A stretch of DNA of 64,000 nt from Vicia villosa (lineage: Eukaryota; Streptophyta; Magnoliopsida; Fabales; Fabaceae): contig NW_026705784.1 of NCBI RefSeq assembly GCF_029867415.1, positions 248,001 to 312,000 on the forward strand, given 5' to 3'. Below, one piece after another: positions 34,301-45,558 of the stretch. The stretch's first letter is position 1. Every line of letters starts with the position of its first letter. Under the pieces are notes generated by a model. That model worked only from the letters and a program-made list of their open reading frames with translations, did no database searches and was not told the origin of the DNA. Made by a program: the position numbers and the translations under genes.

Positions 34301-34837
34301 CATAGCTAGGTCCGTCAATATGCTGATGCGAAGCGCTTGCAAGGACGTACTTGCGAGACAAACAAATGAAAAAAATGCCTCCAGGATATAGCATGGCATC
34401 TTGACCTGCCATCCTAGTTACACAAGACTTCGAAGTAGATTCGAAGGTTATATCATTTCTAATCATGTATTGTAAAAGCAATGTAGTTTTCATATGCAAA
34501 GTTTAACATAAACTCAGGACGCTTTATGCAAACAAAACAGTAAAAGAAAACAGTTGTTTAAGATAAAGAGATTTTCATTAATTGTGAACAGAATGCTCGT
34601 AAAAGAGCGAACACATTTCAGAAGTAGTTCCTAGTAAGAGGTAACCACGCATTTATTGAGTACAAGAGAAATGGCAATGTGAAACGGATATCCATTAGTT
34701 TCGATCCCTCTACAACTTTTATAACCTTGACGTTCTCATCTCCTTGCTTTGGAAGACCGTACTCATTAGGATTGATCACTGCCCGATCTAACAACAGATT
34801 GGTGTGACATCACCGAACTTGTGGACCCGACGGGTTT

Positions 34838-35035
34838 GTGAGAGCCTTTAGGGATTTGAGCTGCCAGGTGCAAAATCAAGAACACGGAATCTTGCTTATC
34901 CCTCGGTCGGGAGCCCTAAACGAAGTGATTGGAATTTGTGAATGCTTTAGGGATTTGAGCTGCCAGGTACAAACTCAAGAACACGGAGTCTTGCTTATCC
35001 CTCGGTCGGGAGCCCTAAGCATGTATGAAGAGTGA
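34838..35035. repeat. 100-bp tandem duplication
   Basis: Two adjacent copies starting at 34838 and 34938, each with TTTAGGGATTTGAGCTGCCA, AAGAACACGGA and CCCTCGGTCGGGAGCCCTAA. A third, more diverged copy in the same orientation is at about 40168-40256, beside the protease remnant. Confidence 0.88.
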
Positions 35036-35156
35036 TTGCCAAGGTGGCATGCGAGATGTAGTCATTCGCTTTTGTCCCTTTTTTGCCTAAGCCGCCCTTT
35101 CGGGTTTTCAACTTAGCGGATATATTCGTTTCTTTTTCATTCTTTTGCCTGATTCA

Positions 35157-35265
35157 TTTTCTTTTCTTTTTTCCTTTTTTCTTCCTTTTTTTTTTCCTTT
35201 TTCCTCTTTTTTTTTCTCTTTTTTTTTTCTTCTTTTTTTTTCCTCTTTTTTTTCTCTTTTTTTTT
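35157..35265 (-). repeat. 109-nt uninterrupted polypyrimidine/polypurine tract
   Basis: Only C and T on the plus strand, purines on the element's sense strand, ending eight bases from the pol stop codon. Much longer than the real polypurine tract at 32166. It could act as a secondary priming site or form triplex DNA; neither can be tested here. Confidence 0.9.
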
Positions 35266-35272
35266 ATCAGGT

Positions 35273-38200
35273 CTATGCGAAGTATTTTTTGACTACATCT
35301 GCGTTCACAGGGTGCGGAAAGTTCTCGCCATCCATCGTTGCAAGCATCATGGCACCGCCAGAGAACACTTTCTGCACAACAAAGGGGCCTTCATACGTCG
35401 GAGTCCACTTGCCTCGAGGATCGCCCTGAGGAAGAATGATTCTTTTGAGGACCAGGTCACCTGGTTTGTAGCTTTGGGGTCGCACCCGCTTGTCAAAAGC
35501 TTTTCTCATCTTCTTTTGGTATACCTGACCATGTCCAATAGCCGCTAAGCGTTTCTCATCAATGAGGTTCAACTGATCCATTGGATTCTGTACCCATTCT
35601 GACTCATCAAGCTCGACGTCTTTCATAATCCTCAGGGAAGGAATCTTCACTTCGACAGGCAGTACCGCTTCCATACCATAAACAAGCGAGAAAGGAGTTG
35701 CCCCAGTCGATGTACGCACAGAGGTGCGATAACCATGCAAAGCAAAAGGCAACATCTCGTGCCAGTCTCGGTAGGTCACTACCATCTTCTGTACAATCTT
35801 CTTAATGTTCTTGTTGGCCGCTTCAACAGCGCCATTCATCTTTGGACGATACGGAGAAGAATTGTGATGCTTGATCTTGAAGGACTCACAAAGCTCCTTC
35901 ATCAACTTGTTATTAAGATTCGATCCATTATCAGTAATGATCTTCTCAGGAATCCCATAACGACAGATTATGTTGTGCTTGATAAAACGGGTAATCACTT
36001 GCTTGGTAACATTCGCACAAGATGCGGCTTCAACCCACTTGGTGAAGTAATCGATGGCAACCAAAATGAAGCGATGTCCATTAGAAGCAGTAGGCTTAAT
36101 CTCTCCAATCATGTCAATGCCCCACATTGCAAAAGGCCACGGAGAAGTCAAGACATTCAAAGGCACAGGCGGCACGTGCACTTTGTCAGCATAGATCTGG
36201 CATTTGTGACAAATTCTAACATGGTTATGACAATCAGTTTCCATAGTGGACCAATAGTAACCAGCCCTCAAGATCTTCTTAGCCATTGTATGCCCACTAG
36301 AATGGGTACCAAACTCACCTTCGTGCATTTCCTCTATAATTTTCGAAGCTTCTTCCTTCACGACACATCGGAGTAACACACCGTCATGATGTCTCTTGTA
36401 CAAAACCCCATCGTTGAGGTAGAACTTAGCTGCGAACCTTCTTAGAAACTTCTTATCAGTCACCGACGCTTCAGGAGGATACTCTTGAGTTTCAAGGAAC
36501 TTTTTAATATCATGATACCATGGATTTCCGTCTAATTCAACATCAGCCTCAAAGCAAAATGCTGGTTCATCCAACCTATTGATGGTAATGTTAGGCGCTT
36601 CATTGGCCCATTTCACTTTGAACATGGAAGCCAAAGTAGCGAGAGCATCAGCAAGATTGTTCTCTTCTCTAGAAATATGCTCGAATGTGATCTCATCAAA
36701 GTACGGAATGAGTCTCATCACATGCTCCCTGTATGGAATCAGATTCTGATGGCGAGTTTCCCAATCTCCATTGATCTGGCTAATGACAAGATTGGAATCC
36801 CCATAAACTTTCAAGTACTTGATTCGCAAATCGATCGCAGCTTCGATACCATATATGCAAGCTTCATACTCAACCATGTTATTAGTGCAATCAAAACAGA
36901 TTCTGGCTGTAAACGGAATATGAAAACCTGAAGGAGAAGTAATTACAGCTCCTACACCATTCCCTAGTGCATTAGAGGCACCATCGAACACGAGCGTCCA
37001 TCGCGATCCTGGTTCGGGTCCTTCCTCTGGTCCGGGAATATTACAATCTCTGATATACAAGACATCCTCATCGGGGAATTCAAACTTCATCGGTTCATAA
37101 TCTTCGATCGGCTGGTGCGCAAGATAATCTGCCAACACACTACCTTTGATGGCCTTTTGAGTAGTATACTGGATATCGTATTCGGTCAAAATCATCTGCC
37201 ACCTGGCTACTCTTCCGGAAAGAGCGGGCTTCTCAAAGACATACTTGATAGGATCCATCTTGGAAATCAATAAGGTGGTGTGAACCAACATATACTGTCT
37301 CAGCCGGCGAGCAGCCCACACCAAAGCACAGCAAGTTTTCTCGAGCAGTGAGTATCGGGATTCAAAGTCGGTAAACTTTTTGCTAAGGTAGTATATTGCA
37401 TGCTCTTTTCGGCCAGACTCGTCATGTTGACCCAGCACACATCCCATTGAGTTTTCAAGAACTGTGAGGTACATAATCAAAGGCCTTCCTGGAATTGGAG
37501 GCATTAGTATCGGAGGTTCCTGCAGATACTCTTTCACTTTTTCGAATGCTTTTTGACAATCATTATTCCACCTAGCCGTCTGATCTTTTCTTAGTAATTT
37601 GAATATTGGTTCACAAGTGGTCGTAAGATGAGAGATGAATCTAGCAATGTAATTCAGCCTCCCTAGGAAACCACGAACCTCTTTTTCTGTTCTCGACTCA
37701 GGCATCTCTTGTATAGCTTTTATTTTTGCAGGATCGACCTCAATACCTTTCCCACTAACAACAAAGCCCAACAGCTTTCCGGATCGCACTCTGAAAGTGC
37801 ATTTGTTTGGATTCAACCTCAGTCTGAATTCCCGAAGCCTTTCAAACAACTTCTGCAAATGAACCAAGTGCTCTTCTTTAGTGTGAGATTTCGCAATCAT
37901 GTCATCGACATACACCTCTATCTCTTTGTGAATCATGTCGTGAAAAAGAGTCACCATGGCGCGCTGATACGTTGCCCCTGCGTTTTTCAACCCAAAAGGC
38001 ATGACTTTATAACAGAAAGTTCCCCATGGTGTGATAAACGTTGTTTTCTCCATATCTTCTGGCGCCATCTTGATCTGATTGTACCTAGAGAAGCCATCCA
38101 TAAAGGAAAACACTTTGAAAGGAGCAGTATTATCCACCAACACATCAATATGGGGGAGAGGAAAATCATCCTTCGGACTCGCCCTGTTCAAATCTCTGTA

Positions 38201-38741
38201 ATCCACACACATCCTGACCTTTCCGTCCTTCTTAGGCACAGGAACAATATTCGCAACCCACGGCGGGTAATTCACGACTTGCAGAAAGCCAACATCAAAC
38301 TGTTTCTCAACTTCTTTCTTAATCTTCTCAGACATATCCGAGCGAGTCCTTCGAAGCTTCTGCTTGACAGGAGGACTATTTTCCTTGAGAGATAGACGGT
38401 GTACCAGAATATCCGTATCAAGGCCTGGCATATCCTCATAGGACAAAGCAAAGATATCCGCATACTCTTTCAACATATCAATAAGCCTCCGCTTCACACT
38501 ACTCTCAAGTGCAACCCCTATCTTGACTTCTCGGACCTGCTCTTTAGTACCAACATTTACCATCTCGATTACCTCTTGATGCGGCTGAATCGCTTTCTTT
38601 TCCTGTTTCAACAATCTAGCCAACTCGTCGGGAAGATCACAATCTTCATAAGCTTCCTCCTCGGCTTGGTAGATCGGATTGTCAAAATCATAATGAGCAA
38701 TAGCGGAACTGTTACCAATGGAATCCGTGGTAGTGGAACAT
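35273..38741 (-). CDS. pol: A pol exon: RT, RNase H, archaeal-type RNase H, integrase (open)
   Basis: An uninterrupted frame of about 1155 codons on the minus strand, entered by splicing at 38741 and ending TAG at 35273. Counting from the L/M of ELARLLKQE (38623): RT about 110-290 with VRMCVDYRDLNRASPKDDFP and YVDD at 238-241; a first RNase H about 385-510 that lacks the usual TDAS motif (LTVLENSMGCVLGQ) and so is probably inactive; a second, archaeal-type RNase H about 545-680 (LVFDGASNALGNGVG, ADALATLAS); integrase zinc region about 755-810 (GTHSSGHTMAKK to CHKCQ); DDE core with GIDMIGEIKP, ITDNGSNLNN and GAVEAANKN. The degenerate first plus added second RNase H is characteristic of Tat elements. 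No internal ATG is required because it would be translated as part of a spliced gag-pro-pol. Confidence 0.95.
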
Positions 38742-38989
38742 CTGCATGATTGATGGTTTATTTTAGTTTTATTTTTAAGCCATGTGCAAGTGTGTGCAAA
38801 AACATTGCCATTTAAAGGAAAAAGTTAAAAAGAAAGACAAAGAGCAAAACATTTGAATGCAAAAACGTCCTTTTATTTCATGATTAACTTTGAAAATGCG
38901 AACTGCATGGCCCTACAAATGATTCACTATGCCTTGGGCAGAGCGTAGGAATTATGGCATGATAAGAAAAGTAAAAACAAGGAATTTAC
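38742..38989 (-). other. A intron between protease and RT (248 bp)
   Basis: Minus-strand donor CAGGA|GTAAATTCC at 38989 and acceptor CATGCAG|ATGTTCC at 38742. Splicing joins the codons in phase and bypasses the stop that ends the protease frame. Element B has the same donor and acceptor contexts at 53859 and 53603. A pro/RT intron is a known feature of Ogre elements. Confidence 0.82.
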
Positions 38990-40165
38990 TCCTGAGCTTG
39001 TGTAACTTGGATGACATCTTCGATTGTCCAGTTGCTAGGCACCTCTCCAGGAATACTTGGACGAATCCAGCTATCAAAGTCACAATCACTATCCACTTCT
39101 TCACCATTGACAATGGCGTCAACCTGACCGTCTTGAATGACACCCCCACTCACGAACTTGATCGGGCTAAGGATACTAGACTTGGGCGATGCATTCTGCC
39201 TTCCAGGATTGAAACCAAGACCATTCTTATCAAATTTGGGACGCATATCAATTACTTTCCCCCAGCCTTCCACTCTTCCAGTCTTAACGACAACCTGAGC
39301 ATCTTTCAAAGAGGACATAACCGTTTCTGGCTTTGTTATCTCATAAGGAGGAGTTCTCACAGCATTCACAGCTTCAAACGCTTGAAATGGCGTCTCATGT
39401 ATCTCGCCTTAGATCTCTACATATCGGAAAGAGGACAAGTGACTCACGACATAATCTTCTTCACCACAAACCGTCACTACTTTACCGTCAACCGGATACT
39501 TCAACTTCTGATGGAGAGTGGATGTCACAGCACCAACCTTGTGAATCCACGGTCGTCCCAACAAACAACAGTAAGCGGGTTGAATATCCATCACATAAAA
39601 GGTTGTAGTAAAGATCTGAGGACCCATTTGGATTGGTAGATCTACCTCTCCGAACACAGACCTTCTTGAACCGTCAAAGGCACGCACCACCAACTCACTA
39701 GGCCTTAACTCCACACCAGCATAGTCAATTCACATGAGGGCTGACTTGGGAAGTACGTTCAAAGAAGACCCAGTATCAACCAAAACACGGGACAAAGTCG
39801 TCCCCTTACACTCAATCGAAATATGCAAAGCCTTGTTATGGTTTCTCCCTTCCGGAGGAAGATCACGATCCGTAAATCCCAAACCGTTCCCAGCAGAGAT
39901 ATTATTGGCTACCGCCTCTAGCTGATTCACAGATATTTCATGCGGGACGTTAGCACCATTCAGAATTCTCAAGAGAGCATCTCTATGACCTTCTGAACAC
40001 ATAAGCAATTGCCAGATGGAAATCTTTGACTGGGTCTGACCCAACTGCTCAACAACTTTGTAATCAGACTTCCTGATGGTTCTCAATAATTCTTCTACAT
40101 CCTTGGAAGATACTCCTTTATCAGGTGCCCCATTCTGAAAGAGTTCTGGCGAAGTCACATGGAAT
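38990..40165 (-). pseudogene. pro: A protease exon (gag removed), two nonsense codons
   Basis: Minus-strand frame: a conserved pre-protease block (RTIRKSDYKVVEQLGQTQSK), then SRVLVDTGSSLNVLPKSALM with the aspartic protease DTG, then PIQMGPQIFTTTFYVMDIQP and LLGRPWIHKVGAV. TGA at 39727-39729 and TAA at 39406-39408 interrupt it; there is no frameshift. Homology to B stops near 40165, so everything upstream (zinc knuckle, capsid, ORF1) is absent. The exon ends at the splice donor at 38989. Confidence 0.85.
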
Positions 40166-41532
40166 TTTGTAAGTGCTTTAGGGATTCGAGCAATGCAAAT
40201 GGTGCAATGCTCAAGATAGACAATGTCTTGCTTATCCCTCGTTCGGGAGCCCCAAGCAACTTCAAAGACTTGCAGATCCAACATCATGACCAGGTGCCTT
40301 AGAATATAACTCACACCGAGTGTCATTGTCATCAAGCATAGAATCTGTAGACATTCAGACAATACGGAGCTTAACCAGTTGCAAATAAAGCAAGCATGGA
40401 AGCAAATGAACATAAGACAAGTCTTCAAAAAGAACATCAACTGAGCCTTCATCTTGGCCACCCCACAAAGTTATTTCACGACTTATCTTTGAACCCACAA
40501 TAAGAACAAATCAAGTCTCTGAGTCTGTACCAAGTGTCTGTACCAAGTCTGAATAAGAAATCCTCGATCCTGAACACCTGTTATGCATGAGATGTATGAG
40601 ATGCATGATATGAATGCAATGCCATGTTCATTTAATTTCCAAGGAATCCTCATATTTTGATTTTTATATCAAGCAAAAGATGGAAAAGCTCGACATGAGA
40701 CTTAAAGACACGATTCCTTAGAAATGGAAGGAACACGTATGCTAGTTATTTTTTGTACATCATTTTTTGGAAAGTAAATATGCAATGATGCAAAGTGGTG
40801 GGACTTTTGATGTCTCCCACCGGGCATTCTGGACTGCCGGTAACACACATAGTACAGAGCCAAAGGTTCGGCCCCAAATAGATATACCATACGGTACATA
40901 GAATGTCAAACCACGGAACCACCACCCATAGTCAACAACACACTGGAATAGAACACAGATTACCACTTGAACAAGAACCACAGTACCCCACGAACAGGAA
41001 CCAATAGTACACTCGAACAAGAACAGCGGTAACCCACAAATGAGAACAGCGGTAACCCACGAACAAGAACAGCGGTAACCCACGAACAAGAACAGCGGTC
41101 ACCAACAATGTACCTGTTAAGCAATGATTGATTCCCGCCCCACTCACGGGTAAATCTAGACCAGGGTAGGTCAAAAAGCCAACAGAGGATCGAATGTAGG
41201 CGCTATCATACGATATTGCCTTATTCCACCAAGCTCTGCCCGTGGATACGTGATCAGATCAATCAGGCATACGCCTTCTGTCCGTCACGGCCACTCTATT
41301 CCTAGTTCCTATGGTATCACTCATAGCCTGGGTATTGGGCCTTTTACCTCTAGAAACACCCACCCACAAACAAAAATCCAGACAGTCCAGAATATGATGT
41401 AGAAAAGTAAAAGCGCACATAGAATGCAATGCAAACATGTAAATATGCAAAGCAGTAAAACACCCAATGATAAACACACAAGCGCTAGGATCGACTCGCT
41501 GAGTCCGGACCAGCAACCGGTCGAGATTCTCA
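40166..41532 (-). other. A leader, non-coding, in place of ORF1 and gag
   Basis: About 1.37 kb between primer site and protease. It contains a diverged copy of the 3'-region 100-bp repeat (40168-40256) and a 23-bp tandem repeat (40966-41102). No gag, no ORF1 and no long open frame with family features. Elements of this type normally carry about 5 kb of coding sequence here. Confidence 0.8.
40966..41102. repeat. 23-bp tandem repeat, about six copies
   Basis: Units like ACGAACAAGAACAGCGGTAA plus CCC. The last three or four copies are nearly identical and the first two degenerate. Because 23 is not a multiple of three the repeat is not suited to coding. Confidence 0.88.
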
Positions 41533-41551
41533 CTCCCCAGCAGAGTTGTCA
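41533..41551 (-). other. A primer-binding site
   Basis: Minus strand TGACAACTCTGCTGGGGAG begins two bases after the 5' LTR end. It matches the Ogre/Tat-type primer site TGGCGACTCTGCTGGGGA except for two G-to-A changes, which fits cytosine deamination. Ogre sites have been attributed to a tRNA-Arg. Confidence 0.75.
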
Positions 41552-41553
41552 GC

Positions 41554-44500
41554 TGTCGCTACCGCGAAAATTAACAGAGTTGCCACTAACATATTTATCC
41601 TGAAAAGGAAGGGAATGCTAGCAAACCACAAACAAAACAACGGTCTCACGACCAGAGAAAAGGGTAAGGGAGTCGGTTACGCGAGGGGAAGGTGTTAGCA
41701 CCCCACGCGCCCATCGTACTCGATGGTATCCACGCTTGTGTCTAAAACTATGGGTGTGTAACATATCTACGCTAATCTGGACTAAAATGAATGCAGAATG
41801 TAGGGAAAAGAAAGGATTATGCTCGCACGGGCCCTACCCCGCTGCCTACGTATCCGTTTTGCGGAATCAGAGGTACCATAGCTCGGCTAACTAATTTTTG
41901 TTTGTTTTGTGTTTTTTAGGTGAACGAGTTACATTCACACTCCGCTGCTCGACCTTTGGAGACTTATGCTTGGGAATGGAGCAGAAATAACAAGCTCTTA
42001 AGAAAAGAAAATCAAAGAGTGTGGTTTGTGTTTTAAAAGATGCATGAGGAAGACCTAAGCTAAGGGGGGAAAGCTTGCTACCTAATGTTATCATACAAAG
42101 GGTGCAAATCTAAGCTAAGCTAACAACCTACGAGAAAAAGGGGAAGCACACAATAATATCACACAAACGAGCTCCGCTCGTGAAGCAAGCAAACCAACGG
42201 TATTGACCGAATGGTAGAAAAGCGGTCCCGCCATAGCCAAGGGGAGCAGCTCAACCCAAGTCAACCAATCATTAGACCTCGCGAAAATGATCGGGCCATA
42301 GACAAGAGGGCGGACCCCTCTCAGTAACCAAGCCGTCACGGATCGTAAAGGAAAACGGTGCGTGCGTACACCGAGCATCAACATCGAGCGACGCGAGCTA
42401 TAGGAAAGGCGGGGGTCCGGCTGCATGAACCCTTTTCCTGACATACTCGATAATAAGATCTTGTGTAGGTTCAGAAGCGAGCAACGCGTAGCGTGCGCAT
42501 ACCAAACGGACTCGATGAGACTAGGCGGGGATTGATTGCTAACCCTTTCCGCGTGCCTTCCATGAGGACTTAACGGAGTGCCATATAGGACTTATTACAC
42601 CGTGACTCCCTGCCGCAAAGCACAAATATAAACACACCAACAAAAACAGAGCCTCTTTCGAGGGCTTGGCCAGATGATTGTCTAGGTCCTACTTCTCATG
42701 TTAAAGGATGATGCGAGAAAGCGATAAAGTGCAATAGAAATAAAATGAAACGGGATCAATACCAAACGGGATGATGATCCGTAAACTAAAGCGAAGCAAA
42801 GCGAAGAAACTAAGAATCCCGCGAGCGAGCTAGCAAAGCAAAAGCAAATGGTCAGCACACCGATTAGCCATGAAATTACACAAAGGTCGACATGCACGCC
42901 GAGTACAATCACAATACACCTGCAAGAGGAACAAGCAAACCAAACAAGCAAGTATAAAGTAATAGGAACGTGTCTCCCGGATGAGAACACGATACAAGTG
43001 AATAGGGATCGTGTTCCGCGAGTAAAGCGGAACACTCAAGAAATAAGTTCCGGTCGGTGACTATCCATGAGCCTTGCACACTAGCACACAAGTTAAAGAT
43101 AACAAACATCGCAATCGGAATTGCGTTATTACTATAAAGCGAAAGGAAACGGACAAGTAATGTAAACATGAAATGGACAATGAAATATCAAAGAGAAATA
43201 AAACATGGATGATCTACAAATTAATGAAAACAAAGCATCTAGCAAGATAGTATGTCTCATAAGCTTTCCGACGATATAAAGAACGTGCAAATCGGAGTTA
43301 CGAGTAAAAAGTTATGCAAGATTGAAGTTAGAAAAGAAAACACAAAAATTACACACAGGAACCGGTTCCTGCACAGGACAACCCGGTTCCTAGTACTAAA
43401 AACCAGAGACAGAAAAGTGGGAACCGGTTCCCACCTAGGGACAACCCGGTTCCTGGTACTAAATCACCGAAGCAAGCATATTTCAGATTACTGGGAACCG
43501 GTTCCCACCTAGGGACAACCCGGTTCCTGACACACAAATCAGAGGACACAAACAACGCAGGAACCGGTTCCCACCTAGGGACAACCCGGTTTCTGGTACT
43601 AAAAACCAGAGAATCAACAATTTTGGACTGAGTGGGAACCGGTTCCCGCCTGGGACAACCCGGTTCCTGGCGTAGCAAAACCAATTTTTAAGCATTTTTA
43701 GGACCTCGGAGCCGTTCGCACTCAATCCAAAACCATTCCATTGGCAATCATCACAAGCAAACATCAAATCATGAATTAAGCACGAGTCTACAAGCCAAAT
43801 GATCCTAATTGTGGAAAGTGCGACGTATCGAGCCAAGCAAATATCAAGCAAAAGTGCACCACGTGCATTTATACAAACAGTTTGAGTGCGTCACAAGCAA
43901 CATACATGCACATCAACAATTATGCATACGAAATCAACATCGAATCATAGATCCGAACACGAATATCACAATTTATCATCAACACACATCAATTATATGC
44001 AATAAACATCACATCTAACCACAATTCACATGAACATTATCGATTCGAGCAAAAACAAAGCAAATTCACCGATCAATCATCATCAACCATCCATAAATCA
44101 AGAACGAGATATAAATCTAGATCCTAATTCACATAATGATTAACAATTAAGCACTTAATTCAAGATCCGAAAGCTTACCGGATGAAGATCTCAACCGAAG
44201 CGCGAACGCGAACACGATACGAACGCGAACACGACACGAACGCGACACGAACGCGAAAGCGAAATCTGAGGTGAGAGGGAGGTAGAGGCGCACGAGATTT
44301 AAGGAGAGAGAGAAGAAAATCGAACTTCGAATCTTAATTCTTCAATCCATGTTCTTGATCTTGATGAAGATTGATGAGTTTTTGATGAAAGTTTTATGTA
44401 ATTTGTGGTTTTGATTCCAGAGAATTGAGAGAAAGTGTTTTTGATCTTTTTGGTGAATTGAAATTATGAGAGTCCTCCCTTTGATTTGTGAAGAGCAAAA

Positions 44501-45420
44501 TGTTTATATATTGTCAACGCCAAATGTCCAAACTGCCCTCGGTGCGTCTTATTTTGGCTTGTTTTTAAGGAAACTCGGTTTGGCTCTGAATTCCGGAACG
44601 AAACCAATGCCACTGCGAAGATGACCAAATTCTTGACTCGTTGCCGCGAGAATCGTCTCAATCCGATAAGCGACGAAGAAATTACGCGCGTTTGAATGAC
44701 GAGAAACGTCGATTCATATGGCGCGACTGTGCGAAATTTTGTGAGTACCGCTCAAAGAACTCGATAAAACCCTACCTTCGGCTCAGAATCTGAACAGGCG
44801 TGTGTCACGAATAATCGAAGCTAACGAAATTTCCTAGAAAATTCCGCCGGAATGGACTTCATACGATAAAAATCGAAGGAGTTATGAATTTTCGAACTCG
44901 GCGCGACATACTTGAAAACGCACTTTTTACCGAAACAACGCGACGATCCTTAAAATTATGGGAATTTTCTGTGCATCATTGGCCTTCGGTCCGAACATAT
45001 GAAATCTTGGTAATGATGGTATGGAGCTCCAGTTAAATTTTCAAGTGAATCCGAAGAGCGAATTAGGATATACAAATTTTCCGAGGTCCGAAACCCTGCA
45101 TTCAGCACTGTTTTTCATTGCGACACCTCAAGTAAATTGCAAATCTGGAAACCTTCCTCAAAGAATTGGCTTCCGAGCCGAATACGAAAGTTGTATATAT
45201 CGTCGAAACAGTCGATTCAACGCGGGAACTTAGCTCATATCACCTTCCAAATAGGACTTGTGAATTTTCTCGTGTTTACACTGTTTAAACCATTTTTCAC
45301 ACCGTATCTTCTTAAACCCATGAAAACTCTTTATTATTTTTCTTCAATTTTTGAATGACGAAATAAACTTCATCATTAACTTATAGCTCAAATAAAGAGG
45401 GCAAATTTTGGGGTGCAACA
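41554..45420 (-). repeat. A 5' LTR (right, 3867 bp)
   Basis: Aligns with 28302-32165 over its full length. In the first 440 bp I count about 13 differences, then fewer. It carries the same palindrome array (about 43358-43670). It should contain the element promoter, which I cannot localise. Confidence 0.95.
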
Positions 45421-45558
45421 GCTGCATTCAGTTAATAAGTTATCACTCCCTAGAATTACTAACCACGCAGTAATAATAATAAAAATAGCAATTTTAAGTG
45501 CCTTCAAGGCCACACAATACAACCAGGAAGCAATTACAAAATAAACCATGGGGAAGGG
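45421..45558. repeat. 138-bp flanking duplication, right copy
   Basis: Starts at the base after the A LTR (GCTGCATTCAG) and ends ATGGGGAAGGG. Identical in length to 28164-28301 with four substitutions, a divergence similar to that between the two A LTRs. Confidence 0.92.

Larger units (their letters stand above)
32179..35272 (-). other. A 3' untranslated region, repeat-rich
   Basis: About 3.1 kb without coding signal between integrase and the 3' LTR. It contains three copies of a roughly 220-bp unit, many CTGGGGA heptamers (33640-34300), a 100-bp direct duplication (34838-35035) and a long pyrimidine tract (35157-35265). Long repeat-rich 3' regions are usual in Ogre elements. Confidence 0.8.
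28302..45420 (-). mobile_element. A: Ogre/Tat-type Ty3-gypsy element lacking gag and ORF1 (17.1 kb)
   Basis: Two LTRs of 3864 and 3867 bp, purine tract at the left, primer site at the right, so the element reads on the minus strand. It encodes protease, intron, RT, two RNase H domains and integrase, but the segment that should hold ORF1 and gag is replaced by 1.4 kb of non-coding DNA. LTR divergence is about 2-3 percent by eye, mostly transitions, so it is older than E2 and E3. It sits inside the 3' LTR of B. The family is recognised by the large LTRs, the TGGCGACTCTGCTGGGGA-like primer site, the pro/RT intron and the extra RNase H. Confidence 0.93.

Noticed and set aside
35083..35429. Plus-strand frames rich in Phe and Ser
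   Set aside because: Translation of the long pyrimidine tract and of the antisense of integrase.
35735..38395. Long plus-strand frames (213 and 228 codons)
   Set aside because: Antisense shadows of the A pol exon, which shows clear RT and integrase motifs on the minus strand.
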